Shown here piece by piece: positions 19,980 through 29,876 of a DNA stretch of 64,000 bases (its first letter is position 1; every line of letters starts with the position of its first letter). The notes beneath the pieces were generated by a model, which saw nothing but the letters and a program-made list of their open reading frames with translations, was not told where the DNA came from and did no database searches. This DNA comes from Sycon ciliatum (taxonomy: Eukaryota; Porifera; Calcarea; Leucosolenida; Sycettidae), in the NCBI RefSeq assembly GCF_964019385.1, contig NC_088646.1, positions 6,440,402 to 6,504,401 of the forward strand, read 5' to 3'. The position numbers and the translations under genes are program-made.

Positions 19980-21857
19980 CCTGAAATTCTACCGTCTACT
20001 AAGTCAAGTCAACCCTGCGAAAGCAACGGGCAGCGACGGTGTCCCAGGATTCCTCCTGAAGTCCTGTGCCGAGGTCCTCACACCATCTGTCACCACACTC
20101 TTCAACCTGTCACTGAAATCTGGTGCAGTGCCTGCCGGTTTCAAGTTGGCGGCTGTAAGCCCGCTGTTCAAGTCTGGGGATCCGTCTCAGCCGACAAACT
20201 ATAGGCCAGTGTCGCTACTTCCGATTTTGTCAAAGTTAGTTGCTGGAAAAGCTGGTCCAGCGGCAGCTTGTACGGCACCTCGACCACACCGACGCTATCC
20301 CGGAAACTCAGTTTGCATTTCGCCGGCAGCACTCGACGGGTGATGCACTAGCCTTACTGGTTGATCAGCTGCAAATGGCTCGCGACAAGAAGGACTCCTC
20401 TGGAGTGTGCTTCCTTGACATGTCGAAGGCCTTCGACAAAGTGCGGCATGCAATTATGATCCAGGACTGCTTTGAAATTGGAGTTGGCGGTACGGTGATG
20501 AAATGGCTCGTTAGCTACCTTACAAACCGGACACAACAAGTCCGCATCGGTAGCGAACTGAGCAACATCACAGTATGCACAAGTGGAGTACCCCAGGGAT
20601 CTGTATTGGGGCCCATCTTGTTCAATATATACACCCGAGCGGTAGCTGCAGTAGCTCACCCGACCCCTAGCATACAATTTGCTGACGATATTGCACTGTA
20701 CCAAAGTGGTTCCAACACGGCAACTATTTCACTGGGACTCTCGTCATCCGTCACTGCGCTGGCCGACTGGCTCGAAAACCGCGGCCTGATATTGAATGAA
20801 CGCAAAAGTCAAGTTCTGTCCATCTGTGGGAGGGATGCGCAAACCAGTATCGCTGTAAATTGCCATCAGACCCGCTTACCTGCTTGTACTGCGGCCAAGT
20901 ACTTGGGTTTAACCATCACCGAGCAACTGACCTGGGACCCTCATATCCACGATGTTACAGCGAAGGTGAACAGGAAAGTCGGAGCATTGTGGCGAGCCCG
21001 GCGATCCCTTTCCCAGAAGGCCAGGGTCCAATACCTAAAATCCGTTGTGATGCCCGACCTATTATATGGAAGTGTGGCCTATAGCACGTCCCTCTCAGCT
21101 TTCGCTCTAGGGAAACTCCAACGTCTTCAGAACCGTGCCATCCGCGCTGTGTTCAGCCTACCACCCACATCTTCGGTAAGCCACCAAAGGGAGAGCATAT
21201 CCCTCCGGAAAATCGAGGAGACACAACACCACCGACTCCTCGATCTCATCTGGCGCGGCCTGAACGGCCAATGTAGTACAGCGCTTTCAAAGCAGCTGAA
21301 GCCCGTAACCACGGCCCCAACTCGACATCAAGCCAACGCCGGGCTCATTCTCCCGCTGGCCAGGACGAATACAGGCACTCGCCGACCGTTCTTCCGTGGA
21401 CCTGCGCTGTGGAACACTCTGCCAGCCAGTGTACGTTCCTGCAAAGCCGTGGCCGATTTCGCAGCAGCCGTGTACCCGTACACTCTCAGGCCATAAACGT
21501 TTTTAAAAGTAGAGAAACAGTGACATGCCCCCCCCCCCACACACACACACGGACAGTATGTATAGGCATATAACGAACGGTCTTTTCCTGTTAGCTCTGT
21601 TTGTCCAATACATGAGATATAACGTCTTTCTTGTTGTTTTTCCTTCTCCATGTAGCTGCTTCCAGCATGGTAAACGACAGTACCATGGCCTTTTCAGATT
21701 TTCATTGTACCTATTTGTAGTACCTCCCGGGATCAGTATTTTCCACTTGAAATAACATCCACCCCAATGCCTCATTCTTAGCATTCTTTTATTCGCTTCC
21801 ATGTAATTGGGCTTATTGCCCGTTTGGTATTGCGAATTCAAATAAAAAACAACAACA
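19980..21857 (+). pseudogene. 5'-truncated CR1/L2/Jockey-like LINE
   Basis: Reverse transcriptase of a non-LTR retrotransposon. Blocks in order: KATGSDGVPGFLLK, NYRPVSLLPILSK, a one-base frameshift near 20235, then QFAFRRQHSTGDAL, CFLDMSKAFDKV, SGVPQGSVLGPILF, the catalytic FADD near 20680, KYLGLTI, and a C-terminal domain ending RRPFFRGPALWNTLPASVRS before the stop near 21496. The endonuclease and ORF1 are absent. The 3' region contains a poly-C/CA stretch near 21530 and ends in an A-rich CAA-repeat tail near 21840-21857. From 20240 to the stop the frame is open, so decay is recent. Confidence 0.87.
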
Positions 21858-22500
21858 ATTGTACCTAAACTTGTTCCGATTTCGTTTAGTTTTCACAAAT
21901 AGTGAAATACCATCAACATACGGCCCGCTAACGGTATGCCAAATTTCAGCGCTGCCCGGTAAACGCTTTTTGAAATACTCGCGACCCACTTTTTGCTGGG
22001 TCCTTGATTCGAGGATATGGGTCTCCTGTACGGTGCTGCCAAAGACCTGCTGAATCTCCGGCTCCACTGACCATCTTGCTCTCAAAAATGAAGTAGTAAG
22101 TTAGTTACTACTCCCTGCGCTCAACTGCCACACCAAGCGTAGACGATGGTAGACCCGTACCGTGTGCTTGAATCGGAGACGATCTGACGAGTTCGCTGTT
22201 TCTGATTCGAGCACCCAATTTTCGAATAAAAAATCCGAAGGAAATACGACAATTTTACTGCGTACTGTAGCTTGTGTTGTAGCGCACCCAGGTTCTGAAT
22301 TCCTGCTGGGTGGGTCAAGCCAGACTCTCTTCCCTGTTCCATCGCCTCTCCAAAAGTATATTCTGACATTATTGAGATTTACAGATGAGAAATCTCACAC
22401 CTGTCAAATCGTTTCTGATTCGAGCACCCGGCCGGGTCTACGTCATGTCGGCTTCGGTCAGGCCATGGGCAGAGGGTACGATCACGACTAGCGACCAGGG
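21858..22500. other. Spacer between two retroelements
   Basis: The segment TTTCTGATTCGAGCACCC occurs twice (about 22198 and 22410); the second copy leads into the inverted repeat matching 19928-19950. No gene is visible. Confidence 0.5.
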
Positions 22501-22537
22501 ACTCTGACACTACGACAGCCGGCCTGCTGAAAGCACC

Positions 22538-25534
22538 TTGAACACCAACATTCGCAACGGCAACGAACAAGCCGTACATCTCCCAGCGCTAGCAGTGGGC
22601 TCCCCCTCTCAGTCACAAGAAACCAGGAGCGACTCACAGCCTATGGAACCCACAAGTCAATCTGTGCACTCTGCCCACTTGAGTGAGGCGAACACCACTC
22701 CTCACTCGGTCTCGGACGTGTATTCTGAGGTCGTACATTGGAAGAAGCGGTTCTTCAAGCTCCCAACAGACTCAGCTGGGAAGCGATTTGTAACATTGAT
22801 GTGCGAACAGATCCAGGACTTTGTTCAGTCTGCTGGTACCCACAGAACAGCTCTGTACAACCTAGCCGTGCTCCCAGCTCTGTTACTACAACAAACGTAT
22901 CGTCGATCATCCTGGGCCAAGCCCAAGAACAACACGAGTCACCTCCAGCGCCGGATGGCCCTCTGGGCAGATGATAATATCACTGCTCTGGTTGAGGAAG
23001 GACGCTGCCTGCAACAGCATTGTGAGCCACACCGAGGAGCACGTCGACGAGGTGAGCAGGACAAGGCAAGGCATTTTGGTTCCCTCATGGCAGAAGGCCG
23101 TGTGCACGATGCCCTGCATTCCCTATCTGAAGCTGACTCTGAGTCCACGCAGTCATCCGGTGTGTTAGGTATCGATGACTCGATCACCATCAATGACTCC
23201 ACCACAACCGTGCGGGCAGCCCTGGAGAGTAAGCATCCTTGCGGCACTCCAGCATCAGAGCACATCCTGACAGCGGGAGCAGCGCCTCAGTGCCACCCAA
23301 TCCGATTTGATTCCCTAACTGCCGACCTCGTCAAACCGTGGCCATGCAGGCGAAAGGCTCGGCAGGTCCTTCTGGTCTCGACTCGTCAGCATGGCGACGT
23401 ATGTGCTCGGCGTACAAAGGGGACTCCAACAACCTTTGCTCGGCGATGGCGTCCTTCGGCCGCTTGCTAGCAACACAAACCTTGCCGCCAGACTCTCTTA
23501 CCCCCTTCACCGCCTGTCGTCTAATTGCCCTGGACAAGAACCCAGGTGTCAGGCCCATTGGGGTGTCTGAGGTCCTCCGTCGCATTCTAGCCAAATCCAT
23601 TCTCCGAGTAACGTCAGACGATGTAATGGAGGCCTGTGGTTTTTTCCAGAAGTGTTCTGGATTGCCAGCTGGGATAGAAGCAGCGGTCCACGCCATGAAG
23701 CGCTTGTATGAGGACGCCACAACTGAAGGAGTCCTACTAATTGACGCGGAAAATGCCTTCAATTGCCTGAACCGCCAAGCAGCTCTTCACAATGTTCGCC
23801 ACTTGTGTCCTTCCCTGGCTACCACACTGCTGAACTGCTACCAAGATGATGCCCGCCTCTTCGTTTCTGGCGGTGGTGAGCTTTCCTCCGCAGAGGGTAC
23901 CACACAAGGTGACCCTCTGTCGATGGTTTTCTATGCCCTCGCTACATTACCATTCGTACGGCACCTCCGCACTACCCACGCCAACATCCGTCAATTGTGG
24001 TATGCCGATGATTCAAGTGGTGCAGGCAAGCTACGGGCCCTTCGACGCTGGTGGGATGATGTGGACGAGACCGGGAAACCTTACGGTTACCATGTCAACG
24101 CCTCGAAGACTCTCCTCCTCGTCAAGCCTGACCTGCTCAACCTGGCCCACAGTGTCTTTGCAGGAACTGGCATTGAGGTGGTCACGGATGGAGCATGCTA
24201 CCTGGGTGCCGCTATAGGGACACTGGATTTCATCGCTGGCTATACAGCTGGGAAAGTACAAGACTGGCAGCAGGAGCTTATGCGACTGTCCGAACCTCAT
24301 GCGGCGTACCGAACCTCATAACCTCATAACCTCATACCGAACCTCATGCGGCGTATGCCGCCCTCACACACGGATTGCGTGGTCGATGGACATACCTCCT
24401 TCGTACACTGGAGTTTTCAGCTGAACAACTGCAGCGCCTGGATGACACGGTCACGGAGCACTTCCTTCCGGCTCTGACAGGGAAACGCACATTCACGGCG
24501 GATGACCTCTCTCTTCTACGGCTACCTGCCGGCCCGGTGGAATCGGTTTGCCATACTTCAAAGAAATCGCTACCTCCCAACTGCAGGCTTCCCAAGTCGT
24601 CAGGAGCAGCCAGGTTGACGAGATTATCCACCAGCACGATCGAGAGTGGCAGCATCATTCCTGCGACTTTGTGGATCAGCTAGCCCGCTGTGAGAGAGCA
24701 TCTGCTGCCAAGTCCTCCAAGAAAGCTAGTGCTGCCTCTTTCGCTGCTCTCCGAGAAGCTGCGGACCGCCCCTTGGCCCGTCGTATGGATGAGCTGTCCC
24801 GCAAAGGCCCCTCTTCCTGGCTCACTGCTCTTCCTCTCAAGGAACATGGGTTCCACCTCTCGAAGCAGGAGTTCAGGGACGGCCTTGCATTGCAGTATGA
24901 CTGGCCTCTCCTCGATGTCCCCACGAAGTGTGCCTGCGGAGTTCTGTTCTCCACTGCTCATGCCATGTGTTGTTCCCGGGGTGGCTTCCCTACAATCCGC
25001 CATAACGAAGTCCGTGACATGGTAGGGGAGCTACTCGCGGAGGTCTGCCACGCAATGGCAATCGAGCCTCAGCTAGCCCCGCTCTCTGGAGAGGTGTTTA
25101 CGGCTGCATCGGCAAACACCGCCTAGGATGCCCGCGCTGATGTCCGTGCCCGTGGCTTCTGGACCCGAGCACAGGATGCTTTCTTTGACGTACGCGTCTT
25201 CCATCCTGATGCGGCGTCCTACTCGGCCCAACCACTGGATGCCCTACTGCTTCAGCACGAGCGCCAGAAGAAGCTGCAGTACGGAGAGCGAATCCTCAAT
25301 GTGGATCGTGGCACATTCTCCCTTGAATGTGAAAGGTTCCTTAAGCGCCTCTGTGGCTTGCTTGCCAGGGCTGATTCCAGCATGCCCTATGCACACCATG
25401 TTGCATATGTGCGCTGCAGGCTGTCTTTCGCGCTGCTCTGGTCCGCTGTCATGTGTCTCCGTGGGTCTCGGTCGGCATACCATCGTCCAGCTAACGAGCT
25501 CAGGGAGCTGGCGGTGGTTGAAAGCCGGATCTAA
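22538..25534 (+). pseudogene. Retroelement reverse transcriptase, better preserved copy
   Basis: Three frames form one damaged polyprotein. Frame 1 (22538-23330) is an N-terminal region with WKKRFFKLPTDSAGKRFV. A frameshift near 23335 leads to the reverse transcriptase (23338-24321): GPSGLDSSAWRRM, ACRLIALDKNPGVRPIG, LLIDAENAFNCLNR, EGTTQGDPLSM, and the catalytic YADDSS. A slipped duplication of CGAACCTCATGCGGCGTA at 24300-24360 shifts frame again, and another shift occurs near 24545. The C-terminal part has CACG...C cysteines, then an in-frame TAG at 25123-25125. Beyond it lie DVRARGFW and FFDVRVFHPDA, which could be a PD-(D/E)XK-like nuclease core (inference). It ends with LSFALLWSAVMCLRGSR. 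It is the same family as 2838-4590 plus 7255-7450. Confidence 0.82.
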
Positions 25535-25700
25535 AACCATTTGTGTTTTAGTGTGACTCTCGCCATTCCCAGACATATTTTCCACACCTGTGTACTATTA
25601 TTAATATTATCTTCCTATCATACCCTGGTTTCTCATCATTGTGTTGCTTTTAGTTTTACCCGTAAAAGAGGCTGTTTCTTACAGCGACCAGGTAGTAGTA

Positions 25701-26010
25701 GTATTTTACTACTCCCTGCTAGCGCTAGCGTTATCGACTCATCTCCCACTGATCTTCGAGCTAGCTACGTCGTCTACAAAAATGTATGACAAAAATGTAC
25801 GAGTCCGAGTACTAGACACTCGAGTACAGAAAGTCGTACAATAACGACTCTCTCGAGTCCAAAGCGTCAGTGAAGCGCGAGGCACCCATCAAAAATCACG
25901 ATTTAGTGGCGTGTCACCTCCCTGTATTTTACTACTCCCTGCTAGCGCTAGCGACTCATCTCCCGGCTGGCACTGATCTTCGAGCTAGCTACGTCGTCTA
26001 CAAAAATATA
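25701..26010. repeat. Tandem duplication; first copy intact, second copy split
   Basis: Segment U (25701-25785, ending GCTACGTCGTCTACAAAAAT) is repeated at 25925-26010. Segment V (25786-25870, containing ACTCGAGTACAGAAAGTCGT) is repeated at 29495-29600. U-V is contiguous in the first copy. In the second, U and V are separated by the MITE array and Tc1 element at 26011-29494. The first copy is thus an internal empty-site reference. Confidence 0.8.
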
Positions 26011-26353
26011 AGGGAGGTTCTGCTATACGTGAAACGTAGAGAAATCACGTAGAGAGCAGGTGTCTGGGTTAGAGTCTACGGCTTCGCGTGTTTTGGCTCC
26101 AGATTTCTACGCGGAGATGGGGTTCTCTACGTTGAGGCACACGCAGAGAAAATGCGTACGGATTTGCTGGGTATCGATCAACTGCATGCAGAAAACTGCC
26201 AAATATGGAAGGGGAAATTCTCAGTACACATTCCACGTGACTTCTCTAGGTGAAACGTAGAGCAGAACAGCATTTCTTTACGTTACGGGAATGCGAAGAA
26301 AGTTCGCGTGATTCTTTGCGTCGCGTTCCCAAAACGTAGAACAGAACCTCCCT
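26011..26353. mobile_element. MITE, AGGGAGGTTCTGC ends, copy 1
   Basis: Inverted ends AGGGAGGTTCTGCTATACGT and the complement ending in CCTCCCT bracket about 343 bases. It is near-identical to copy 3 at 27469-27811. There is no transposase; the open frames inside are incidental. Confidence 0.8.
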
Positions 26354-26534
26354 ATAGTGAGGTTCTGCTATACGTGAAACGACGTTACGTAGAGGAATCA
26401 CGTAGAGAGCAGGTGTCTGGGTTAGAGTCTACGGCTTCGCGTGTTTTGGCTCCAGATTTCTACGCGGAGATGAGGTTCTCTACGTTGTGGTGCACGCAGA
26501 GAAAATGCGTACGGATTTGCTGGGTATCGATCAC

Positions 26535-26655
26535 CAGAAGTTATCCAGTTCTTGCAACTGGAGAAACTGATCTAAGTTTCTACTACATGTACCCTGTACT
26601 CTCACAGTCATTTTCATATTTATTATGACTTGTAGTTATCGAAGAAGAAGAAGAA
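26535..26655 (+). mobile_element. Short retroposon (truncated LINE or SINE) with GAA tail
   Basis: A 121-base insert ending in a GAA-repeat tail is flanked by an 11-base direct repeat GTATCGATCAC (26524-26534 and 26656-26666). The uninterrupted sequence is present in copies 1 and 3 of the host MITE. The tail plus target duplication indicates target-primed reverse transcription. Confidence 0.75.
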
Positions 26656-27073
26656 GTATCGATCACCTGCATGCAGAAAACTGCCAAATATGGAAGGGGA
26701 AATTCCCAGTACACATTCCACGTGACTTCTCTAGGTGAAACGACGTAGATCAGAACAGGATTTCTTTACGATAAGGCTATTCATACTACGTTACAATACG
26801 CGTCACGTTTTGGAATACGACGTACTGGCAGACGTCGTTTTCATGCAGGTGCAGGCCATGCGCCAGCACACGCTGCTCGTACACCTGTGTGTAGAGCTTC
26901 TTTTGGATATAAACTGCTGGGAACGACAGAACGAAACTCGGTACAGGGGTCTGGATACGTCGTCTACGTTTTCGTATCAGGGGTACGATTTTCCCGCCAC
27001 GTTCCATGTTGTCATGGCTATCCGGACGAAAACGTCACGTACGCCACGTTCTGGGCGTAGTGTGAGGCCCATA

Positions 27074-27390
27074 AGGGCGCGTTCAGACTACCGATAAAAA
27101 GTGACCGATTGGGAAAGGCGCCAAGGTGATTTGATCACGTGACGTTACTGGCACGTTACCGGTGGGAAAGTTTTACTGCCGCGGCGGCTGCGGCAGTAAA
27201 CTTTTACCGGCAGTAAAAAAGTGCTCAGGCTGCATGCGCGCTGCGAAAAAAAGGGAAAATCCCTTTTCAATGCCGCGGTGAGAGCTGAAAACTTCACGGT
27301 AACGTTAGTTTGTTACCGGTAGTGTGATGTCCTTCACCGTTTATCGGCATTCACGGTTTGACGGGGTTCACGGTAGTCTGAACGCGCCCT
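27074..27390. mobile_element. MITE, AGGGCGCGTTCAGACTACCG ends
   Basis: Ends AGGGCGCGTTCAGACTACCG and the exact complement are separated by about 317 bases with TA on both sides. The interior has a CCGCGGCGGCTGCGGCAG palindrome-like centre. Its terminal motif resembles those at 32767 and 33270. Confidence 0.8.
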
Positions 27391-27468
27391 TACGGGAACG
27401 CGAAGAAAGTAATTATTATAATGTAGTTCGCGTGATTCTTTGCGTCGCGTTCCCAAAACGTAGACTAT

Positions 27469-27811
27469 AGGGAGGTTCTGCTAGACGTGAAACGTAGAGA
27501 AATCACGTAGAGAGCAGGTGTCTGGGTTAGAGTCTACGGCTTCGCGTGTTTTGGCTCCAGATTTCTACGCGGAGATGGGGTTCTCTACGTTGTGGCACAC
27601 GCAGAGAAAATGCGTACGGATTTGCTGGGTATCGATCAACTGCATGCAGAAAACTGCCAAATATGGAAGGGGAAATTCCCAGTACACATTCCACGTGACT
27701 TCTCTAGGTGAAACGTAGAGCAGAACAGCATTTCTCTACGTTACGGGAACGCGAAGAAAGTTCGCGTGATTCTTTGCGTCGCGTTCCCAAAACGTAGAGC
27801 AGAACCTCCCT
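27469..27811. mobile_element. MITE, AGGGAGGTTCTGC ends, copy 3
   Basis: Almost identical to copy 1 (26011-26353) across its full length and directly adjacent to the Tc1 element at 27814. Confidence 0.8.
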
Positions 27812-27813
27812 TA

Positions 27814-29494
27814 CAGTGGTGGTCAAAAGTTTTGACCCACCATGCAGATTTTTCGAATTCTGAAGGTTTGTGCTGTAAGCTACTAAATTTTTGGTCGAGG
27901 ACCTCTGAATCAGGCTGAATAGTGAAGTAGAAATGAAAAATGCTGAAAGACGGAGTCATCTGGGGACTACTGTGGTCAAGTATATGTAAAAGGCGGGTCA
28001 AAACTTATGGCCAACGCCCGCACTATCATAAACCGCCAACAGGATACACGGAATAGTGTGATTTCTAAAAAGTATTCAACTAAACTAAAGTCTAGAAGTC
28101 AGTCCTGGCCTATTCCAGATACATCCACCACTTTGTAACCCCTCCCTTGGCCTTGATGATCGCTTGCATACGCTGCCGCATTGAATTGACGATCTTCTTG
28201 CGCTCGTGAGGAGAAATCAACTTCTATGCCTCCCGGCACACTCGCCACAGCTCATACTGGTTTCTGGGGGTGATTTCAACATCGTGCTGCTTCAGCCCAG
28301 CAATTTTGCAGAGATTCTCAGTTGGATTGAGGTCAGGTGGCTGCAGGGGCCATGTCAGGACGGTGATGCCGTTCACCGTCCGCCGCGCCTCCGTTCTGTT
28401 TGCGGAGCGTTTGCGGCCATAAGACACCACCCACACCACCCACAAGCTGCATCATGCTCAGCAACATCATGTTTTCGGATGATGCGAGGTACTGGTCCGC
28501 ATTCATCGTATCCATCACCCGGCAAATGCGCGCTACGCCGTTGCTGGCCATGGCTCCCATACATTGATATTGCCGTCGCGGCGCTTCACAGTTTTGCGGG
28601 TACATGTGCCAGCCAGAGCCTATCCTGTCCACCTCCTGACGTAAACTGCATCACCAGAGCCCTTGAGGTTGATTTTAGACTCATCAGTCCACAGAATTTG
28701 CCACCAGTCATCACTGCTCCAGTCCTTGTGCGTCTATACAAATTTAAGGCGTTTTGCCTTATTCACAGCACTGATGAAGGGCCATTTGATGGCCATACAG
28801 CCACGAAGGCCTGCTCTCTGCAACTTGCGTCTCACAGAACGCACAGAAATCGCGTTATCACCGTCGCTCACCATCTCAGCTCGCAGGCAGTGATGGATTT
28901 GAGGCGATTCTCCATTGACTTCATGATATGGTGGCGATCTTGTCTTGCACTGGTCTCTCTTGGTCGGTCTGATCGAGGTGAAATGTAGTCAATTTTTGTT
29001 TCCTGACAATTCTACGTATCGTAGGATTACTCAAATCCAACAGAGGAGCGATACCACGCCAAAAGAGACCGTCAACACTCAGCTTCACGACCATTTCCCT
29101 CACATCCTTGCTAATCTGACCTCGGTTCACTATCCTGGCTGAAAATACCATCTCCGTCGTCAAAATAATCAAGTTTGATATCGCAAACTCTCAAAGTGAG
29201 AAGTCAAGTGTTGATTTTCAACTTTCCCGGCACGTGCATCAGCCTGACAACTTTTTTGAAACCGTACGGTACGGTAGAGCAAAATTTGGTCACGTGGCCA
29301 TAAGTTTTGACCCACCCAAATGTATCGTGATCCATCACAAATCTCAGTTGACAACGGATTCTTTCAAATTTTAGTGTCCTTGCCAAGTTTCAATCGGCTT
29401 TGGCCTCAAAGAAGTCAAAAACGGCGTGTTTAGGAGCCAGGCTGAGCTGTACTGACGATTCCATGGGGTGGGTCAAAACTTTTGGCCACCACTG
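27814..29494 (-). mobile_element. Tc1-like transposon, full length but inactivated
   Basis: Inverted ends CAGTGGTGGTCAAAAGTTTT and the complement are flanked by TA on both sides; length 1681 bases is typical of Tc1. A second inverted pair (GGTCAAAACTTATGGCCA near 27993 and its complement near 29298) gives an IR/DR-like layout of doubled transposase sites, as described for Sleeping Beauty-type elements. Confidence 0.88.
28110..29170 (-). pseudogene. Tc1-family DDE transposase pseudogene
   Basis: Read on the minus strand, the N-terminal helix-turn-helix region includes RGQISKDVREMVVKLS and TIRRIVRKQKLT. The catalytic domain has WWQILWTDESKINL and the hallmark PPDLNPTENL. The C terminus ends KWWMYLE then stop. 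Several stops and frameshifts break the middle, so no active enzyme is made. Tc1 enzymes normally excise and reinsert their element at TA sites. Confidence 0.85.
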
Positions 29495-29600
29495 TATGTA
29501 TGACAAAAATGTACGAATACGAGTAGTGGAGTACGAGACACTCGAGTACAGAAAGTCGTACAATAACGACTCTCTCGAGTCCAAAGCGACAGTGGATTCG
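29495..29600. repeat. Segment V, second copy (right flank of the split duplication)
   Basis: Matches 25786-25870 (ACTCGAGTACAGAAAGTCGT, CTCTCTCGAGTCCAAAGCG) and continues the tandem copy whose left part is 25925-26010. Confidence 0.8.
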
Positions 29601-29704
29601 GCGGCGTCGGCGCACTGCATGCATGGCCACGGCTGACTCGTAAGTGATGACGTCACAGCTAGTGGCAAAACTCCATGGCATGAAAAGGTGCGCATGCGCG
29701 AAAT

Positions 29705-29860
29705 TTGTTCCTTTCTCTCTCTTGTTTTTCAAGGCATAAGAACATGTGAGTTCATGGCTACCCTTGCGTTCGCTTTCATATTGGTGTAGACAGCTGTGCT
29801 GGGAGCGAAGGCATATAGAACTTACCATTTTGGTTCTTCTTTTGGTTTGGTGCAGCGAGG
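29705..29860 (+). promoter_or_regulatory. Probable RPS12 promoter and 5' leader
   Basis: A pyrimidine run TTCCTTTCTCTCTCTTG at 29708-29724 resembles the 5' TOP start of ribosomal protein mRNAs. A GTGAGT donor at 29746 and a TTTGGTGCAG acceptor ending at 29855 could define an intron in the leader, placing the start codon 22 bases into the next exon. This is inferred from motifs only. Confidence 0.4.
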
Positions 29861-29876
29861 AGTTCCGTGTTCCAAA

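Larger units (their letters stand above)
26357..27468. mobile_element. MITE, AGGGAGGTTCTGC family, copy 2, with insertions
   Basis: The same element starts at GAGGTTCTGCTATACGTG (26358) and resumes to its right end near 27468. It is interrupted at 26535-26655 by a short retroposon and at about 26774-27395 by further sequence that includes the MITE at 27074-27390. Confidence 0.7.
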
